Translations under genes and position numbers: made by a program
Notes under the pieces: model-generated
The model's database searches: none
What the model was told of the DNA's origin: nothing
Seen by the model: the letters and a program-made list of their open reading frames with translations, nothing else
In this document: positions 49,201-57,087 of the stretch, piece after piece
How positions within the stretch are numbered: position 1 is the first letter of the stretch
Layout: every line of letters starts with the position of its first letter
NCBI RefSeq assembly: GCF_009883635.2
Contig: NZ_CP026115.2
Span: forward strand, 5,580,001-5,644,000
Length of the DNA: 64,000 nucleotides
Direction of reading: 5' to 3'
Origin: Pseudomonas putida
GTDB taxonomy: Bacteria; Pseudomonadota; Gammaproteobacteria; Pseudomonadales; Pseudomonadaceae

Positions 49201-49770
49201 CGGTTGCAGCAGTTTCAGGATCAGTACCTCAAGGTCTTCCTGAAAGACAATCTCGAGGCGTTGCGCTCAGGCCGGCAGGGTACTTCGCTGATTCGTGAAG
49301 ATGTCATCGAGCAACTGGAAGCCGCCGACCGTATCCGCGAGACGTTCTTCGACCCGCGTGGCAACCTCAGCGTGCAGTTCAGCATCGAGCCCTTGGGCCT
49401 CAGTGCCAACCAGCGCACCAGCCTGCTCGACCTCGATGGCCAATTGATCTCCTACACCCACGGTCCGCGTCAGATCGTCGGGGTGATCTGGCCCAATACG
49501 CTGGGGCAGCAGGTGCGCAGCAACCTCACCCTGCTCAGGCACGGTGGCAACAGCAGCAGCCTCGATTATCGAGGTCCTTGGTCGATGTTCCGCCTGTTCA
49601 GCCGCGGAGCGCTCAACGGGCGTACCGAGAGCAGCGTGGACCTGAGCTTCCGTGCCGGCGATGGCGTGATGCGCTATCGGTTGAATGCTGAAAAGGCCTT
49701 CAATCCCATTACCCAGCAACCCTTCAAGGACTTCAGGCTGCCGCGCGGGTTGTTGCAGGGGGCGCTTTAG
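46207..49770 (+). CDS. tssM: T6SS inner-membrane protein TssM (IcmF)
   Basis: 1187 residues. Two N-terminal membrane helices (about 15-42 and 55-77), a cytoplasmic domain with Walker A GDKCAGKS at about 138-145, so nucleotide binding is possible, and a third helix near 475-495 (LLWVGSAVGVLALAVAAATW). The remainder is periplasmic: helical IcmF-related domain followed by a C-terminal beta domain (SVQFSIEPLGLSANQ, HGPRQIVGVIWPN, LDYRGPWSMFRLFSRG) that contacts TssJ. Start ATG overlaps the tssA stop. Confidence 0.94.
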   Translation: MSQFWKLLKRWGMPLAMRIGLAMPLLLGLGALLMLIAIWWLGPQWNWREQQPLASVAHRSVASLLLVLVPLLCWAVVLRSRFRSLQAERRQDAAAQADPCLPFVHAQEQALDRQLANYLSNAGGRRALYRLPWYLMLGDKCAGKSDFIEGTNQRFSLTRIGNVQARGQQLEQTAFPVGWWVSNEAVILDPPGDLIIHDAIDAQQQDADQRPPAELPAGIQARLWSDLLAWLLRNRSRRALNGLLLVVDLPALLHGTPQQRTALAYVLRTRLHEVSSQLGARLPLYVVLSKFDLLDGFGPFYNRLSPAQREQLLGFTFRLDALSRFDAWQDELVEQYDRLIVQLQAQTLQQLLLADGLPQRTSLVSLLAQLGGLRPILTGFLREVLASDRFTTPPLVRGVFWSSVQQQGEVSNAFVREAAQPYNTSLPPRESTRQLKAQRYFAQQVLQQVVYKEAGLAGDNVRVARSKRQLLWVGSAVGVLALAVAAATWHRYFDLNGAKAAGVLDKSRSFSQQAVDPRLDPTGRNLLEPLDQIRDAVAVFGDYRAAWPLVADVGLYQGRVIGPRVDEAYLSLLSRRFLPALASGVVDAMDAALAGSEQQMAALRVYRMLEDRHNRRPQWVEEWMASQWQQAFPGQGQVQRDLMRHLQYALAYADADLPQFQARVASVQQALRKVPLPQRVYATLKQQALERLPYGLNLRHQVGPVFDIVYQPADRATEDIYLAPLLTAKGFTEYFELQSRHITDMALIDQWALGERKALDYSDADREALIERVRALYSADYIASWQRALQALAIADFRDLDHAVKVLEQLTGPAAPLQRLLETVRENTVLQHLPALSSMADAVPDSPLPLQVTAISRAFSGLNAMLEAKGEKPSYYDETLGAIVAVHEYARTVQGSPDRGNAALQAVLQRFSMQGADPISTLQRVATGLPEPVRQQVRAVAEQTTRVLNIEALRELERRWDSEVYSFFQQRLAGRYPFVVKAPDASLEDFEAFFGPKGRLQQFQDQYLKVFLKDNLEALRSGRQGTSLIREDVIEQLEAADRIRETFFDPRGNLSVQFSIEPLGLSANQRTSLLDLDGQLISYTHGPRQIVGVIWPNTLGQQVRSNLTLLRHGGNSSSLDYRGPWSMFRLFSRGALNGRTESSVDLSFRAGDGVMRYRLNAEKAFNPITQQPFKDFRLPRGLLQGAL

Positions 49771-49791
49771 ATCGCAACTCTGGCCGAAATC

Positions 49792-49810
49792 AAATGATAA
49801 GTATTATCAT
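49792..49810. promoter_or_regulatory. Fur box upstream of the FecI-type sigma gene
   Basis: AAATGATAAGTATTATCAT contains the perfect inverted repeat ATGATAA-GTA-TTATCAT, closely matching the 19-bp Fur consensus. It lies 39 bases before the sigma-factor start, so the module should be repressed when iron is sufficient. Confidence 0.88.
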
Positions 49811-49848
49811 GCGCGGACTTCCTATTAATCGCCCCGGAGCTCCGCTGC

Positions 49849-50352
49849 ATGCCTGCTGCCCGCCACGACGCCGTCGCAGACCTCTACCTGGCGCACCACA
49901 GCTGGGTGGTCAGCCTGCTGCGCCGCCGGCTGGGTAACCGCGAGCAGGCCATGGACCTGGCCCAGGACACCTTCGTCCGCCTGCTGCGCAGCGAGCTGCC
50001 GGCGCCATTGCGCGAGCCGCGAGCCTACCTGAGCACTGTTGCCAGTCGGCTGTGCCTGCAACATTTCCGCCGCCAGGCACTGGAGCGGGCCTATCTGGAT
50101 AGCCTGGCTGCACTGGAGCCGCAGCATCAACCCTCGGAAGAGAACCGCCTGCTGGTACTCGAAGCACTGGATGCCGTCGGCCAGGTGCTCGACGGCCTGG
50201 GCGGCCGGGTGCGCGAGGTGTTCCTGCTGTCGCAACTCGATGGCCTGACCTACGTGCAGATCGGCGAACGCCTGGGGCTGACCGTCAATGTGGTACAGAA
50301 GGCCATGCTCAAAGCCTATCGGCACTGCTATGCCGAGGTTTACGGCGCATGA
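49849..50352 (+). CDS. FecI-type ECF sigma factor
   Basis: 167 residues. Region 2 (about 12-75) has DLYLAHHSWVVSLLRRRLGNREQAMDLAQDTFVRLL; region 4 (about 110-160) has LLSQLDGLTYVQIGERLGLTVNVVQKAM. These match the iron-starvation sigma factors that transcribe a TonB receptor gene upon a ferric-siderophore signal. A Fur box lies upstream and the fecR-type gene overlaps its end by four bases (ATGA). The receptor it would control is interrupted by a stop codon. Confidence 0.93.
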   Translation: MPAARHDAVADLYLAHHSWVVSLLRRRLGNREQAMDLAQDTFVRLLRSELPAPLREPRAYLSTVASRLCLQHFRRQALERAYLDSLAALEPQHQPSEENRLLVLEALDAVGQVLDGLGGRVREVFLLSQLDGLTYVQIGERLGLTVNVVQKAMLKAYRHCYAEVYGA

Positions 50353-51317
50353 GAGCGCACGGCGCGAATGAGCCTGTGCTGGACCCGGCCGTGGTGGAGC
50401 AGGCGATGCTGTGGCTGGTGCGCCTGCAATCAGGGGCCTGCAGCGAGGCCGAGCAGCAGGCCTGTCAGCGCTGGCGTTTGCAAAACAGCACACACGAACT
50501 GGCGTGGCAGCGCCTCAATGGCCTTGGCCAGGGCCTGCGCGAAGGCACCCACGGCCTGAGTGCGCAGGGCGCGCGACAGTTGCTGCAAGCGCGCACGCAG
50601 GTTTCGCGCCGCGCGGTGCTCAATGGGCTGGTCGGTGCTGGTGTACTGATTGCCGGTGGTTACAGCCTCCAGCAGCGCAGGCTATTGCCGACCTGGTTCA
50701 GTGATTACGCCACCGCTACTGGCGAGCGCCGCAGCTGGCGCCTGCAAGGGGAGCTTGCGCTGCAACTCGATACAGGCAGTGCGCTGGACATCGAGTCGGT
50801 GGCCGGGGCGCAGTTGCTGACGCTCAACCGTGGTCGGCTACTGCTGGAGCTTGGAGATAACGCAGATGTGCATCTGCGCAGTGCGCAAACTTTGGTAAGA
50901 CCTGGGCATTCCTCACGCCTGGTGGTTCAGCAATTGGCAATGACGACGCAGGTGCAATTACTGGAAGGCGCTGCGCTGATCGAGTACGGGCAGGGTGCCC
51001 GCCTGAAACTGGCGGCGGGTTGGCAACAGCGCTTCAGCACAGCCGGGGCTGAGCCGCCCCAGCCTTTGAACGCTGCTGCCACGGCCTGGACCCAGGGCCA
51101 GTTAGTCGCCGAACGCATGCCATTGGTGCAGTTGCTGGCCGAACTCGATCGCTATCGACCTGGCATCTTGCGCTGCGACCCGCGTATCGCCGGGCTGCGG
51201 GTCAGTGGCATGTTCTCGGTCGACCGGCCGGATGCCAGCCTGCAGTTGCTTACCGAAGTGCTCCCGGTTCAGGTCCAGCGCGTACTGGGCTATTGGGCCT
51301 CGGTAGTGCCTGCCTGA
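50349..51317 (+). CDS. FecR-type sigma regulator
   Basis: 322 residues. The cytoplasmic N-terminal DUF4880-type segment (AMLWLVRLQSGACSEAEQQACQRWRLQN) binds the sigma factor; a single membrane helix follows at about 95-112 (NGLVGAGVLIAGGYSL); the periplasmic FecR domain (about 118-220, TATGERRSWRLQGELALQLDTGSALDIE) and a STN-like C-terminal part contact the receptor's signalling domain. Placed between the sigma gene and a receptor with such a domain, as expected for cell-surface signalling. Confidence 0.92.
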   Translation: MRAHGANEPVLDPAVVEQAMLWLVRLQSGACSEAEQQACQRWRLQNSTHELAWQRLNGLGQGLREGTHGLSAQGARQLLQARTQVSRRAVLNGLVGAGVLIAGGYSLQQRRLLPTWFSDYATATGERRSWRLQGELALQLDTGSALDIESVAGAQLLTLNRGRLLLELGDNADVHLRSAQTLVRPGHSSRLVVQQLAMTTQVQLLEGAALIEYGQGARLKLAAGWQQRFSTAGAEPPQPLNAAATAWTQGQLVAERMPLVQLLAELDRYRPGILRCDPRIAGLRVSGMFSVDRPDASLQLLTEVLPVQVQRVLGYWASVVPA

Positions 51318-51424
51318 TTTTTTCATTGCTGGCGGCAGGTTTTGGTTTTTCGCGCATCAAGACAGGAGAAAGCGCTGAACGAGCAGCGCACTGTGCCTAC
51401 CCCTGTCTGCCAAGGATTGTCCCG

Positions 51425-53866
51425 ATGCATTCTCGCCTCACCCCGATTGCCGCCGCTGTGCGCCCGCTGATGCTTGGCCTCGCCGTCGCTGCATTCCACC
51501 TTCCCGTACAGGCCGAAGAGGCCACTGCCGCGCAAGCCGATGTGCGCCGTTTCGACATTGCCGCAGGCAGCCTCGACAGCGTGCTGGGCCAATTCGGTCA
51601 GCAAGCTGGGGTGATGGTCGCGGTGGATTCGCAACTGTCCCATGGCGTGCAGAGCCCCGGGCTGCGCGGCCGGTTTTCGGTGGAGCAGGGGTTGGCCATG
51701 TTGCTGAACGGCACCGGGCTACAGCCAGTGCTGGTGGCTAGCGGCCGTTATCGGCTGATTGCCAGGGGCGACGAGACGAGCGCCCTGGAATTGGGCGCAA
51801 CCAGCGTCAACGCAGCAGGGCTCGGGGCGACCACCGAAGGGACCGGCTCCTACACCACTGGCGTGACCAGCACCGCCACCAAGATGAACCTGTCGATCCG
51901 CGAAACGCCGCAATCGATCAGCGTGATCACCCGCCAGTTCATGGACGATCAGCAGCTGACCAGCATGTCCGATGTGCTCAAGCAGACCCCAGGCATCACC
52001 ATGTCCCAGGACGGCGGCGAACGTTTCAACATCTATTCCCGTGGCAGCGCGCTGAACACCTATCAGTTCGATGGCGTCACCACCTACCAGGAGAACCAGA
52101 CTCGCACCATGCCCAGTACCTTGCTGGACATGGCGATCTACGACCGTGTGGAAGTGGTACGCGGCGCGACCGGCCTGATGACCGGTGCCGGCGACCCGAG
52201 CGGCGTGGTCAACGTGGTGCGCAAGCGCCCGACCGCGACCTTCCAGTCGTACATCCAGGGCGGTCTTGGCTCGTGGAACTACAAGCGCCTGGAAGCCGAT
52301 GTCTCCGGCCCGCTGACGCCAACCGGCAATGTACGCGGGCGCCTGGTGGCCGCCAAGCAGACCAACCACACCTTCATGGACTGGTACCAGCAGGACCGGG
52401 ATATCGCCTACGGCGCACTTGAAGCCGACCTCAGCGACAGTACCGTGCTGCGCCTGAGCATCGACCACCAGCGCTATCGGCCTACCGGCGCCCAGGGTGT
52501 GCCATTGATCTACACCAACGGCCAGCAGACCGACTTCTCTCGCTCGACCAGCTCCGGCGCACGCTGGAACGAGGACCGTTTCGAAACAACCAACTACAAC
52601 ATCGGCCTTGAGCAACAACTGGCCGGTGACTGGCAGCTGAAGATCGCCAGCACTTACATGGATGTCGACCGCAACACCACCACCGGCTCGTACAGCAGCC
52701 CGTCCGGCAACTCCCGAATCACCTCGGACAACATCGCCAGCATCGGCCAAAGCGCGTCCTGGGCTACCCAGCGGCAGAAAGCTATCGACGTTACACTGCA
52801 GGGGCCATTCGAACTGTTCGGGCAAACCCACGAACTGATCCTCGGGGGCAACTACCTCGATTACGTGAACCATCACCACGCCGTGACGGGGTCTGCGGTC
52901 AGCGTCGACTTCGACAGCTGGAACAACGAACTGCCCAAGCCAGACAAGGGCAGCTTCGCCCCTAACCTGGACTAAGATGTCGACACCCAGCAAAGCGGCT
53001 ACTTCGCAGCCGGCCGTTTCAACCTGACCGACAGCCTGCACCTGATTCTCGGCGCCCGGGCCAGCAACTACCATTATCACTACTACCTTCGCAGTTTGCC
53101 CAACGGCGCCCCCACCGACTATCGCCTGACTGAACGCGGCGTGGTCACGCCCTATGCCGGCCTGGTCTACGACCTGACCGCCGAGCAGTCCGTCTATGTC
53201 AGCTATACCGACATCTTCAAACCTCAGTCGGCCCGTGACCGCACCGGCAAGATGCTCGACCCGGTGATAGGCAAGAACTACGAGATGGGCTGGAAGGGCG
53301 AGTTCTATGAAGGCCGCCTGAATGCCAGCGTCGCAGCCTACCTGATCAAGCGTGACAACGTCGCCGAGCTGGACGGCGGCCTGACTGTGCCGGGCTCCGA
53401 TTCCGAGGAAAGCGCCTACCGTGCGGTCAATGGCGCCGAGACCAAGGGCGTCGATCTTGAGTTGGCCGGCGAGCTGAGCCCAGGCTGGAACCTCCAGGGT
53501 GGCTACAGCCACTCGCGCACCGAAGACCCGGACGGCGAGCGACTGACCGCGCAACTGCCGCTGGACACCTTTCGCCTGTGGAGCACTTATCAGCTGCCGG
53601 GCGACTGGCAGCGCCTGACCCTGGGCGGAGGGGTCAACTGGAACTCCAGCAACTCGCTGTACTTCAGCAATTTCAACAGCCGCGTCAGCCAGGATGACTA
53701 CACCGTGGTCAACTTGATGGCTCGCTACCGCTTCAACGAGCACCTGTCGACCACCGTCAACCTGAACAACCTGTTCGATGAGAAGTACTACACGGGGTTC
53801 GCCGGCAGCTATGGGCATTATGGTGCGCCACGCAACCTGATGATGAACGTGCGTTACGACTTCTGA
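51425..53866 (+). pseudogene. TonB-dependent siderophore receptor with signalling domain, interrupted by an in-frame TAA
   Basis: The reading frame would encode 813 residues from the ATG at 51425 (AAGGA eight bases upstream). Signal peptide to about residue 30; STN signalling domain about 38-110 (FDIAAGSLDSVLGQFGQQAGV); plug domain about 150-280 (IRETPQSISVITRQFMDDQQ; EVVRGATGLMTGAGDPSG); then a barrel ending MMNVRYDF. At 52973-52975 the frame has TAA after PNLD; the same frame continues directly with DVDTQQSGYFAAGRFNLTD and is receptor-like to the end. No frameshift is involved, so a single base change (for example from GAA or CAA) explains it. As read, translation yields 516 residues, stopping mid-barrel. 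Sequencing error cannot be excluded. Confidence 0.88.
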
Positions 53867-54147
53867 GCCCCCGACCAGAGCGCCCGAGGTACGCACACCT
53901 GCCCGTCGAACAACAGGCGAGCCGTGCGTACCAACCCGCAGCCGGTCAATGCACCCTGTTCCAGCGTTACCTCGATACTGAATTCACCACTGGGGTGCTC
54001 CACCGAAAGCCGCTGGCGGTCGCCCGAGCCAGTGACGGCAATGCCCTGGGTCACCATGACTTCGATCAGGCAGGCAGTGGCTGCGCTGACCGCGCCGAAC
54101 ACGCCGCAAGTGACCTTGCGGGCGAATGTCGAGAACGTCGCGAACAA
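53854..54147 (-). pseudogene. 3' remnant of a PrpF/4-oxalomesaconate tautomerase-type gene
   Basis: The 97-codon frame resembles only the C-terminal end of PrpF-family isomerases: GAVSAATACLI, LSVEHPSGEFSIEVTLE and LVRTARLLFDGQVCVPR. Similarity appears to start near 54117 and run to the stop, which overlaps the last codons of the receptor. Everything encoding the N-terminal two-thirds is missing. Upstream of about 54115 the sequence changes to a different remnant, so this looks like the tail of a gene lost by deletion. Confidence 0.65.
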
Positions 54148-54217
54148 GGCCTATGGCGTACTGCCCACCTCGATCCGCGACCGTATTGAGTACTTTTTCG
54201 TGATTAACATGCGATAA
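54107..54217 (+). pseudogene. C-terminal scrap of a second TonB-dependent receptor
   Basis: Codons 54110-54217 read VTLRANVENVANKAYGVLP then TSIRDRIEYFFVINMR and stop. The first half is a typical last-but-one barrel strand of TonB receptors (xLRxNVENxxNKxYG), and the second lacks the normal terminal strand. No receptor-like sequence precedes it; instead the PrpF remnant abuts on the other strand. Best explained as a fragment left by a deletion fusing two genes. Confidence 0.5.
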
Positions 54218-54286
54218 GCCGTGATTATTAAGCCTTAGATTCAACTTGAAATATTGCCTGACAAGGAACAAAATCCCCACGTAATT

Positions 54287-54304
54287 ACATGGTACGTATC
54301 ATGT
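54287..54304. promoter_or_regulatory. Candidate operator upstream of the KfrA-like gene
   Basis: ACATG-GTACGTAT-CATGT: perfect five-base arms around an eight-base centre that itself contains GTAC. It ends 21 bases before the ATG of a KfrA-like DNA-binding protein. KfrA proteins commonly bind palindromic sites at their own promoters, so autoregulation is plausible. Confidence 0.45.
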
Positions 54305-54325
54305 TACGAAATCGTAGGAGCAAAC

Positions 54326-55309
54326 ATGGCCCGGGGCGGTATCAACAAGGCGGTAGTGCAGCAGGCGCGGCAGGTGCTGATCGCCCGGGGTGAGTACCCC
54401 AGCATCGATGCGGTACGTATCGAGTTGGGCAATACGGGCTCGAAGACCACCATCCATCGCTACTTGAAGGAGCTTGAGGGGCAGAAGCCAGTGGCCCTGC
54501 AGGGGCAGGCTGCCCTCAGCGACGCGCTGACCAAACTGGTATCGCAATTGGCTGCGCAGGTGCAGGAGGAAGGCGACGCCCGCATCGAGCAGGCCGAAGC
54601 CGCGCTCAGTGAGGAACGTGAGAAGCTTGAGGCGCAGTTGCAGTTGGCGCAGCAGGCATTGGCGGCCGCCCATCAGCAACAGCAGATCCAGGCTGCTGCG
54701 CTGGCTGCCGAGTCTGAGCGCCTGGTGACTGCACAGAACTCGCTGCAGGCCGAGCAATTGCGTAGCGCCAGCCTCAATCAGTCACTGGGCGAATTGCAGG
54801 TGCGGCTGACCGACAAGGACGAGCAGGTGCGCTCGCTGGAAGACAAGCACCGCCATGCCCGTGATGCACTTGAGCATTACCGCAGCGCCAGCCGCGAACA
54901 GCGCGAGCAGGAGCAGCGCCGCCATGAAGCGCAGACCCAGCAGTTGCAGGTGGAGCTGCGCCAGTTGCAGCAAGGCATGATCGTCAAGCAGGACGAACTG
55001 ACTCGCCTGCACCGCGACAACGAACGGATGCTCGGCGAACACCGCCAGGCCAACAGCGAATGCAAGGTCAAGGACGAGCTGCTCGAGCAGCGCGATGCGC
55101 AGATCCAGGGCTTGCGAACAATCCTCGCACAAGCACAGGGCGCCAGCGATGAAATGCGCCGGCAGCTGCAGGCGCAAACCCAGAGCCTGGAAGACAACCG
55201 CGCTATCAACACGGAGCAGGGCAGGCAGTTGCAGCACCTGCAGGACGAACTGCGCAAGCGCGACGAAGCACTTCAGGCCTGCCGTGCGCAGCTTGCGCCG
55301 AGCAATTGA
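54326..55309 (+). CDS. KfrA-like DNA-binding protein with long coiled coil
   Basis: 327 residues from the ATG at 54326 (TAGGAG upstream). Residues 1-55 are a KfrA-type helix-turn-helix (GINKAVVQQARQVLIARGEYPSIDAVRIELGNTGSKTTIHRYLKE in part). From about 75 to the end the chain is a nearly continuous Q/E/A-rich coiled coil. On plasmids, KfrA assists partition and represses its own gene; chromosomal homologues in Pseudomonas are of unknown role. It stands alone next to the gene remnants, which fits a plasmid- or island-derived origin, though this is inference. Confidence 0.85.
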   Translation: MARGGINKAVVQQARQVLIARGEYPSIDAVRIELGNTGSKTTIHRYLKELEGQKPVALQGQAALSDALTKLVSQLAAQVQEEGDARIEQAEAALSEEREKLEAQLQLAQQALAAAHQQQQIQAAALAAESERLVTAQNSLQAEQLRSASLNQSLGELQVRLTDKDEQVRSLEDKHRHARDALEHYRSASREQREQEQRRHEAQTQQLQVELRQLQQGMIVKQDELTRLHRDNERMLGEHRQANSECKVKDELLEQRDAQIQGLRTILAQAQGASDEMRRQLQAQTQSLEDNRAINTEQGRQLQHLQDELRKRDEALQACRAQLAPSN

Positions 55310-55365
55310 ATCAAACTTCCTGGGTCGGCTGCGTTCTTCCGAAGACATAACCGGGAGAGCACAAC

Positions 55366-55539
55366 ATGAGCAAGCCAGAGCCGCAACATCGCCAAGGTCC
55401 GCATTCTTCAGACCATGCAAGCAAGAAGGATGATCTGGGTTTTGACCCGGACTCGCCGGACCTTGACGACCCTCAAGTCGACCCGCAGGGGCCGGCAAAG
55501 CCGCCAAGGGACGATGAAAAGGCCAACAGAAAGCGCTAA
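55366..55539 (+). CDS. Small acidic/polar hypothetical protein
   Basis: 57 residues, too short for many gene finders. It begins MSKPEPQHRQGPHSSDH, continues with an acidic, proline-rich middle (DDLGFDPDSPDLDDPQ) and ends in a basic tail (EKANRKR); no hydrophobic core, so probably disordered. GGGAGAG precedes the ATG and a strong terminator follows the stop, supporting a real gene. Similar short proteins occur in Pseudomonas (I believe under DUF6021), but that assignment is from memory. Confidence 0.65.
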   Translation: MSKPEPQHRQGPHSSDHASKKDDLGFDPDSPDLDDPQVDPQGPAKPPRDDEKANRKR

Positions 55540-55545
55540 GCCGAC

Positions 55546-55579
55546 CCACCCCATCGTCGGGCTCCCGGCGATGGGGTGG
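55546..55579. terminator. Bidirectional hairpin terminator
   Basis: CCACCCCATCG (55546-55556) pairs perfectly with CGATGGGGTGG (55569-55579) across a 12-base loop. It lies between the stops of the small plus-strand gene (55539) and the minus-strand gene ending at 55587, so it can serve both. No long T run on either side. Confidence 0.75.
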
Positions 55580-55586
55580 CTGCGGT

Positions 55587-55838
55587 TCAGCGCTCCACTT
55601 GTTTGGCCGCTTCGACCCCCGCCGAAGACAGCTTGATCGGGTAGCTCATGCTGATCTGGTGGTCTTCGTCCACCGCCACGCTGCCATCCTGGATCAAACC
55701 ATGCTCCTGAAGTGTCTTGAGCATGCCGGCTACCGCCATTTCGCCGCGATAGTTGTCCAGCAACTCCTTGCCCAGCCCTTGAGGGTGGGCGTGCAGCAGG
55801 CGGGTGAGAATTTCGCTTCGCAAAGCATCGTTAGTCAT
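55587..55838 (-). CDS. Conserved small hypothetical protein
   Basis: 83 residues: a helical first half (LRSEILTRLLHAHPQGLGKELL, MAVAGMLKTLQEHGLIQDG) followed by a short beta/helix part (HQISMSYPIKLSSAGVEAAKQVER). The layout resembles a small winged-helix fold, but no family is recognised. It lies 24 bases downstream of the DUF4142 gene on the same strand and is probably co-transcribed with it. Confidence 0.7.
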   Translation of the reverse strand: MTNDALRSEILTRLLHAHPQGLGKELLDNYRGEMAVAGMLKTLQEHGLIQDGSVAVDEDHQISMSYPIKLSSAGVEAAKQVER

Positions 55839-55862
55839 GTGTGGCCTCGTGTCGTGGGGCGG

Positions 55863-56363
55863 TCACTTGCCATGGGTGGCCTGGAGTGCCTTGGCCTGTT
55901 CCAGGTGGTGTTCGAGGGTCGGCAGAGTCTCGCTGGCGAAAGCCTTCAGTTCAGGCTTGTCTGAGGAGGCGGCCTCCTTCTTGAACAGCTCCACAGCCTT
56001 TTCGTGGGCGTCGACCTGGTTGTTGACGTACGACTTGTCGAACGACTCGTCGCGCCATTCGAGGATCATCTTTTTCACTTTATCGGTCAGCGTTGCTTCG
56101 TCCGGTACGCTGATGTCCAGCTTGCGGGCGATGTCGCCAAGCTTCTGGTTGGCCTTGGTGTGGTCGGTGACCATTTGCTGGGCAAATGTCTTGATCTCGG
56201 CGTTCTGGCTTTTTTCCATGGCCAGGTTGCCGGTGACCGTCTCGGCGATGCCGGCCTCGGTGGCGGCATCGACGAAATCATCGGACGTGGCGGCCAGTGC
56301 CTGCAGCGATGCCATGCCCAGTACCAGCGACAACCCAGCGCGTTTGATGAACAGATTGCTCAT
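55863..56363 (-). CDS. DUF4142-domain exported protein
   Basis: 166 residues with a signal peptide (1-25, MSNLFIKRAGLSLVLGMASLQALAA in pieces). The mature part is a four-helix ferritin-like bundle typical of DUF4142: DDFVDAATEAGIAETVTG, AEIKTFAQQMVTDHTKAN, YVNNQVDAHEKAVELFKKE and ETLPTLEHHLEQAKAL. These periplasmic proteins are often stress-induced; their function is unknown. The ATG follows AAGGAGTCAGGC. Downstream 83-residue gene likely shares its transcript. Confidence 0.9.
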   Translation of the reverse strand: MSNLFIKRAGLSLVLGMASLQALAATSDDFVDAATEAGIAETVTGNLAMEKSQNAEIKTFAQQMVTDHTKANQKLGDIARKLDISVPDEATLTDKVKKMILEWRDESFDKSYVNNQVDAHEKAVELFKKEAASSDKPELKAFASETLPTLEHHLEQAKALQATHGK

Positions 56364-56434
56364 GCCTGACTCCTTGTAATCGGTGGCGCGACCTCAGTGT
56401 CGCGTACGGTTGAGCCAGGCAGATCGGCAAAGGT

Positions 56435-56977
56435 TTAGTTTTTCTTGGCGCCGGGCGACCACCGCGAGTCAACTGCCAGTGGCAGACGCATTGCACACCG
56501 CCCGGACAACCCATGCGCGCGCTCTGTTGCCAGGATGCTCTGCAACCTTGCCCCGAGGTGCTGGACATCGAGCACTTCGAACCCGTACCTCACATAGAAG
56601 GGCGCATTCCAGGCCACTTGCGCAAAGGTGGTCAAGGTCAACTCCACAGCGCCCCGACGCCGGGCTACGGCACATGCCTTGTCCAGCAACTGCCTGCCGA
56701 TACCTTGCCCCTGCGACTGCAACCGTACCGAAAGCTCGTGCACATGCAGTGCCTGGCCTTCCAGGCTCAGGCATATAAAGCCCAGGGCCTGGCCCTGATC
56801 ATCCTCGGCCAACCAGCTGCCCTGATCGTCAATGAAGGCCTTGTGCGCCTTTGCGTCCAGCCCCTCGGCAGTTGCCAGCCAGGCCAGTTCGGGCAACTGC
56901 AAGAACGCTTGTGCGGCTGATCGCTCGACTGCAATCAGCTGGGCGATGTCGGGAAGCAAGGCGGGGCGTATGAGCAT
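56435..56977 (-). CDS. GNAT-family N-acetyltransferase
   Basis: 180 residues from the ATG at 56977 with GGAGGAACG upstream; the longer frame upstream runs through the dksA2 region antisense and is not coding. LIRPALLPDIAQLIAVERSAA, LHVHELSVRLQSQGQGIGRQLL (acetyl-CoA loop QGQGIG) and NAPFYVRYGFEVLD are the canonical GNAT elements. Substrate unknown. It diverges from dksA2; a Zur-like box lies between them, 62 bases from its start. Confidence 0.9.
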   Translation of the reverse strand: MLIRPALLPDIAQLIAVERSAAQAFLQLPELAWLATAEGLDAKAHKAFIDDQGSWLAEDDQGQALGFICLSLEGQALHVHELSVRLQSQGQGIGRQLLDKACAVARRRGAVELTLTTFAQVAWNAPFYVRYGFEVLDVQHLGARLQSILATERAHGLSGRCAMRLPLAVDSRWSPGAKKN

Positions 56978-57040
56978 TGGACGTTCCTCCATGGGCTGGC
57001 AATAGTCTGTGGCGATATGAACAGGGCTTGCAATAATAGG

Positions 57041-57053
57041 GTTATAACGTAAC
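57041..57053. promoter_or_regulatory. Zur box upstream of dksA2
   Basis: GTTATAACGTAAC followed by ATTTTC closely matches the Zur consensus half-sites (GTTATA-N-TATAAC, then AT). Its first half is identical; the second differs in two positions. It lies 34 bases before the dksA2 ATG, where bound Zur would block the promoter when zinc is sufficient. The divergent GNAT gene could be affected too. Confidence 0.75.
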
Positions 57054-57087
57054 ATTTTCGCTTTCCCAGCCACGCGAGACCGCCTTG

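Noticed and set aside
51719-53896. 725-codon open frame on the minus strand
   Set aside because: Antisense to the TonB receptor. Its openness reflects third-position GC of the receptor; the product has no recognisable domain.
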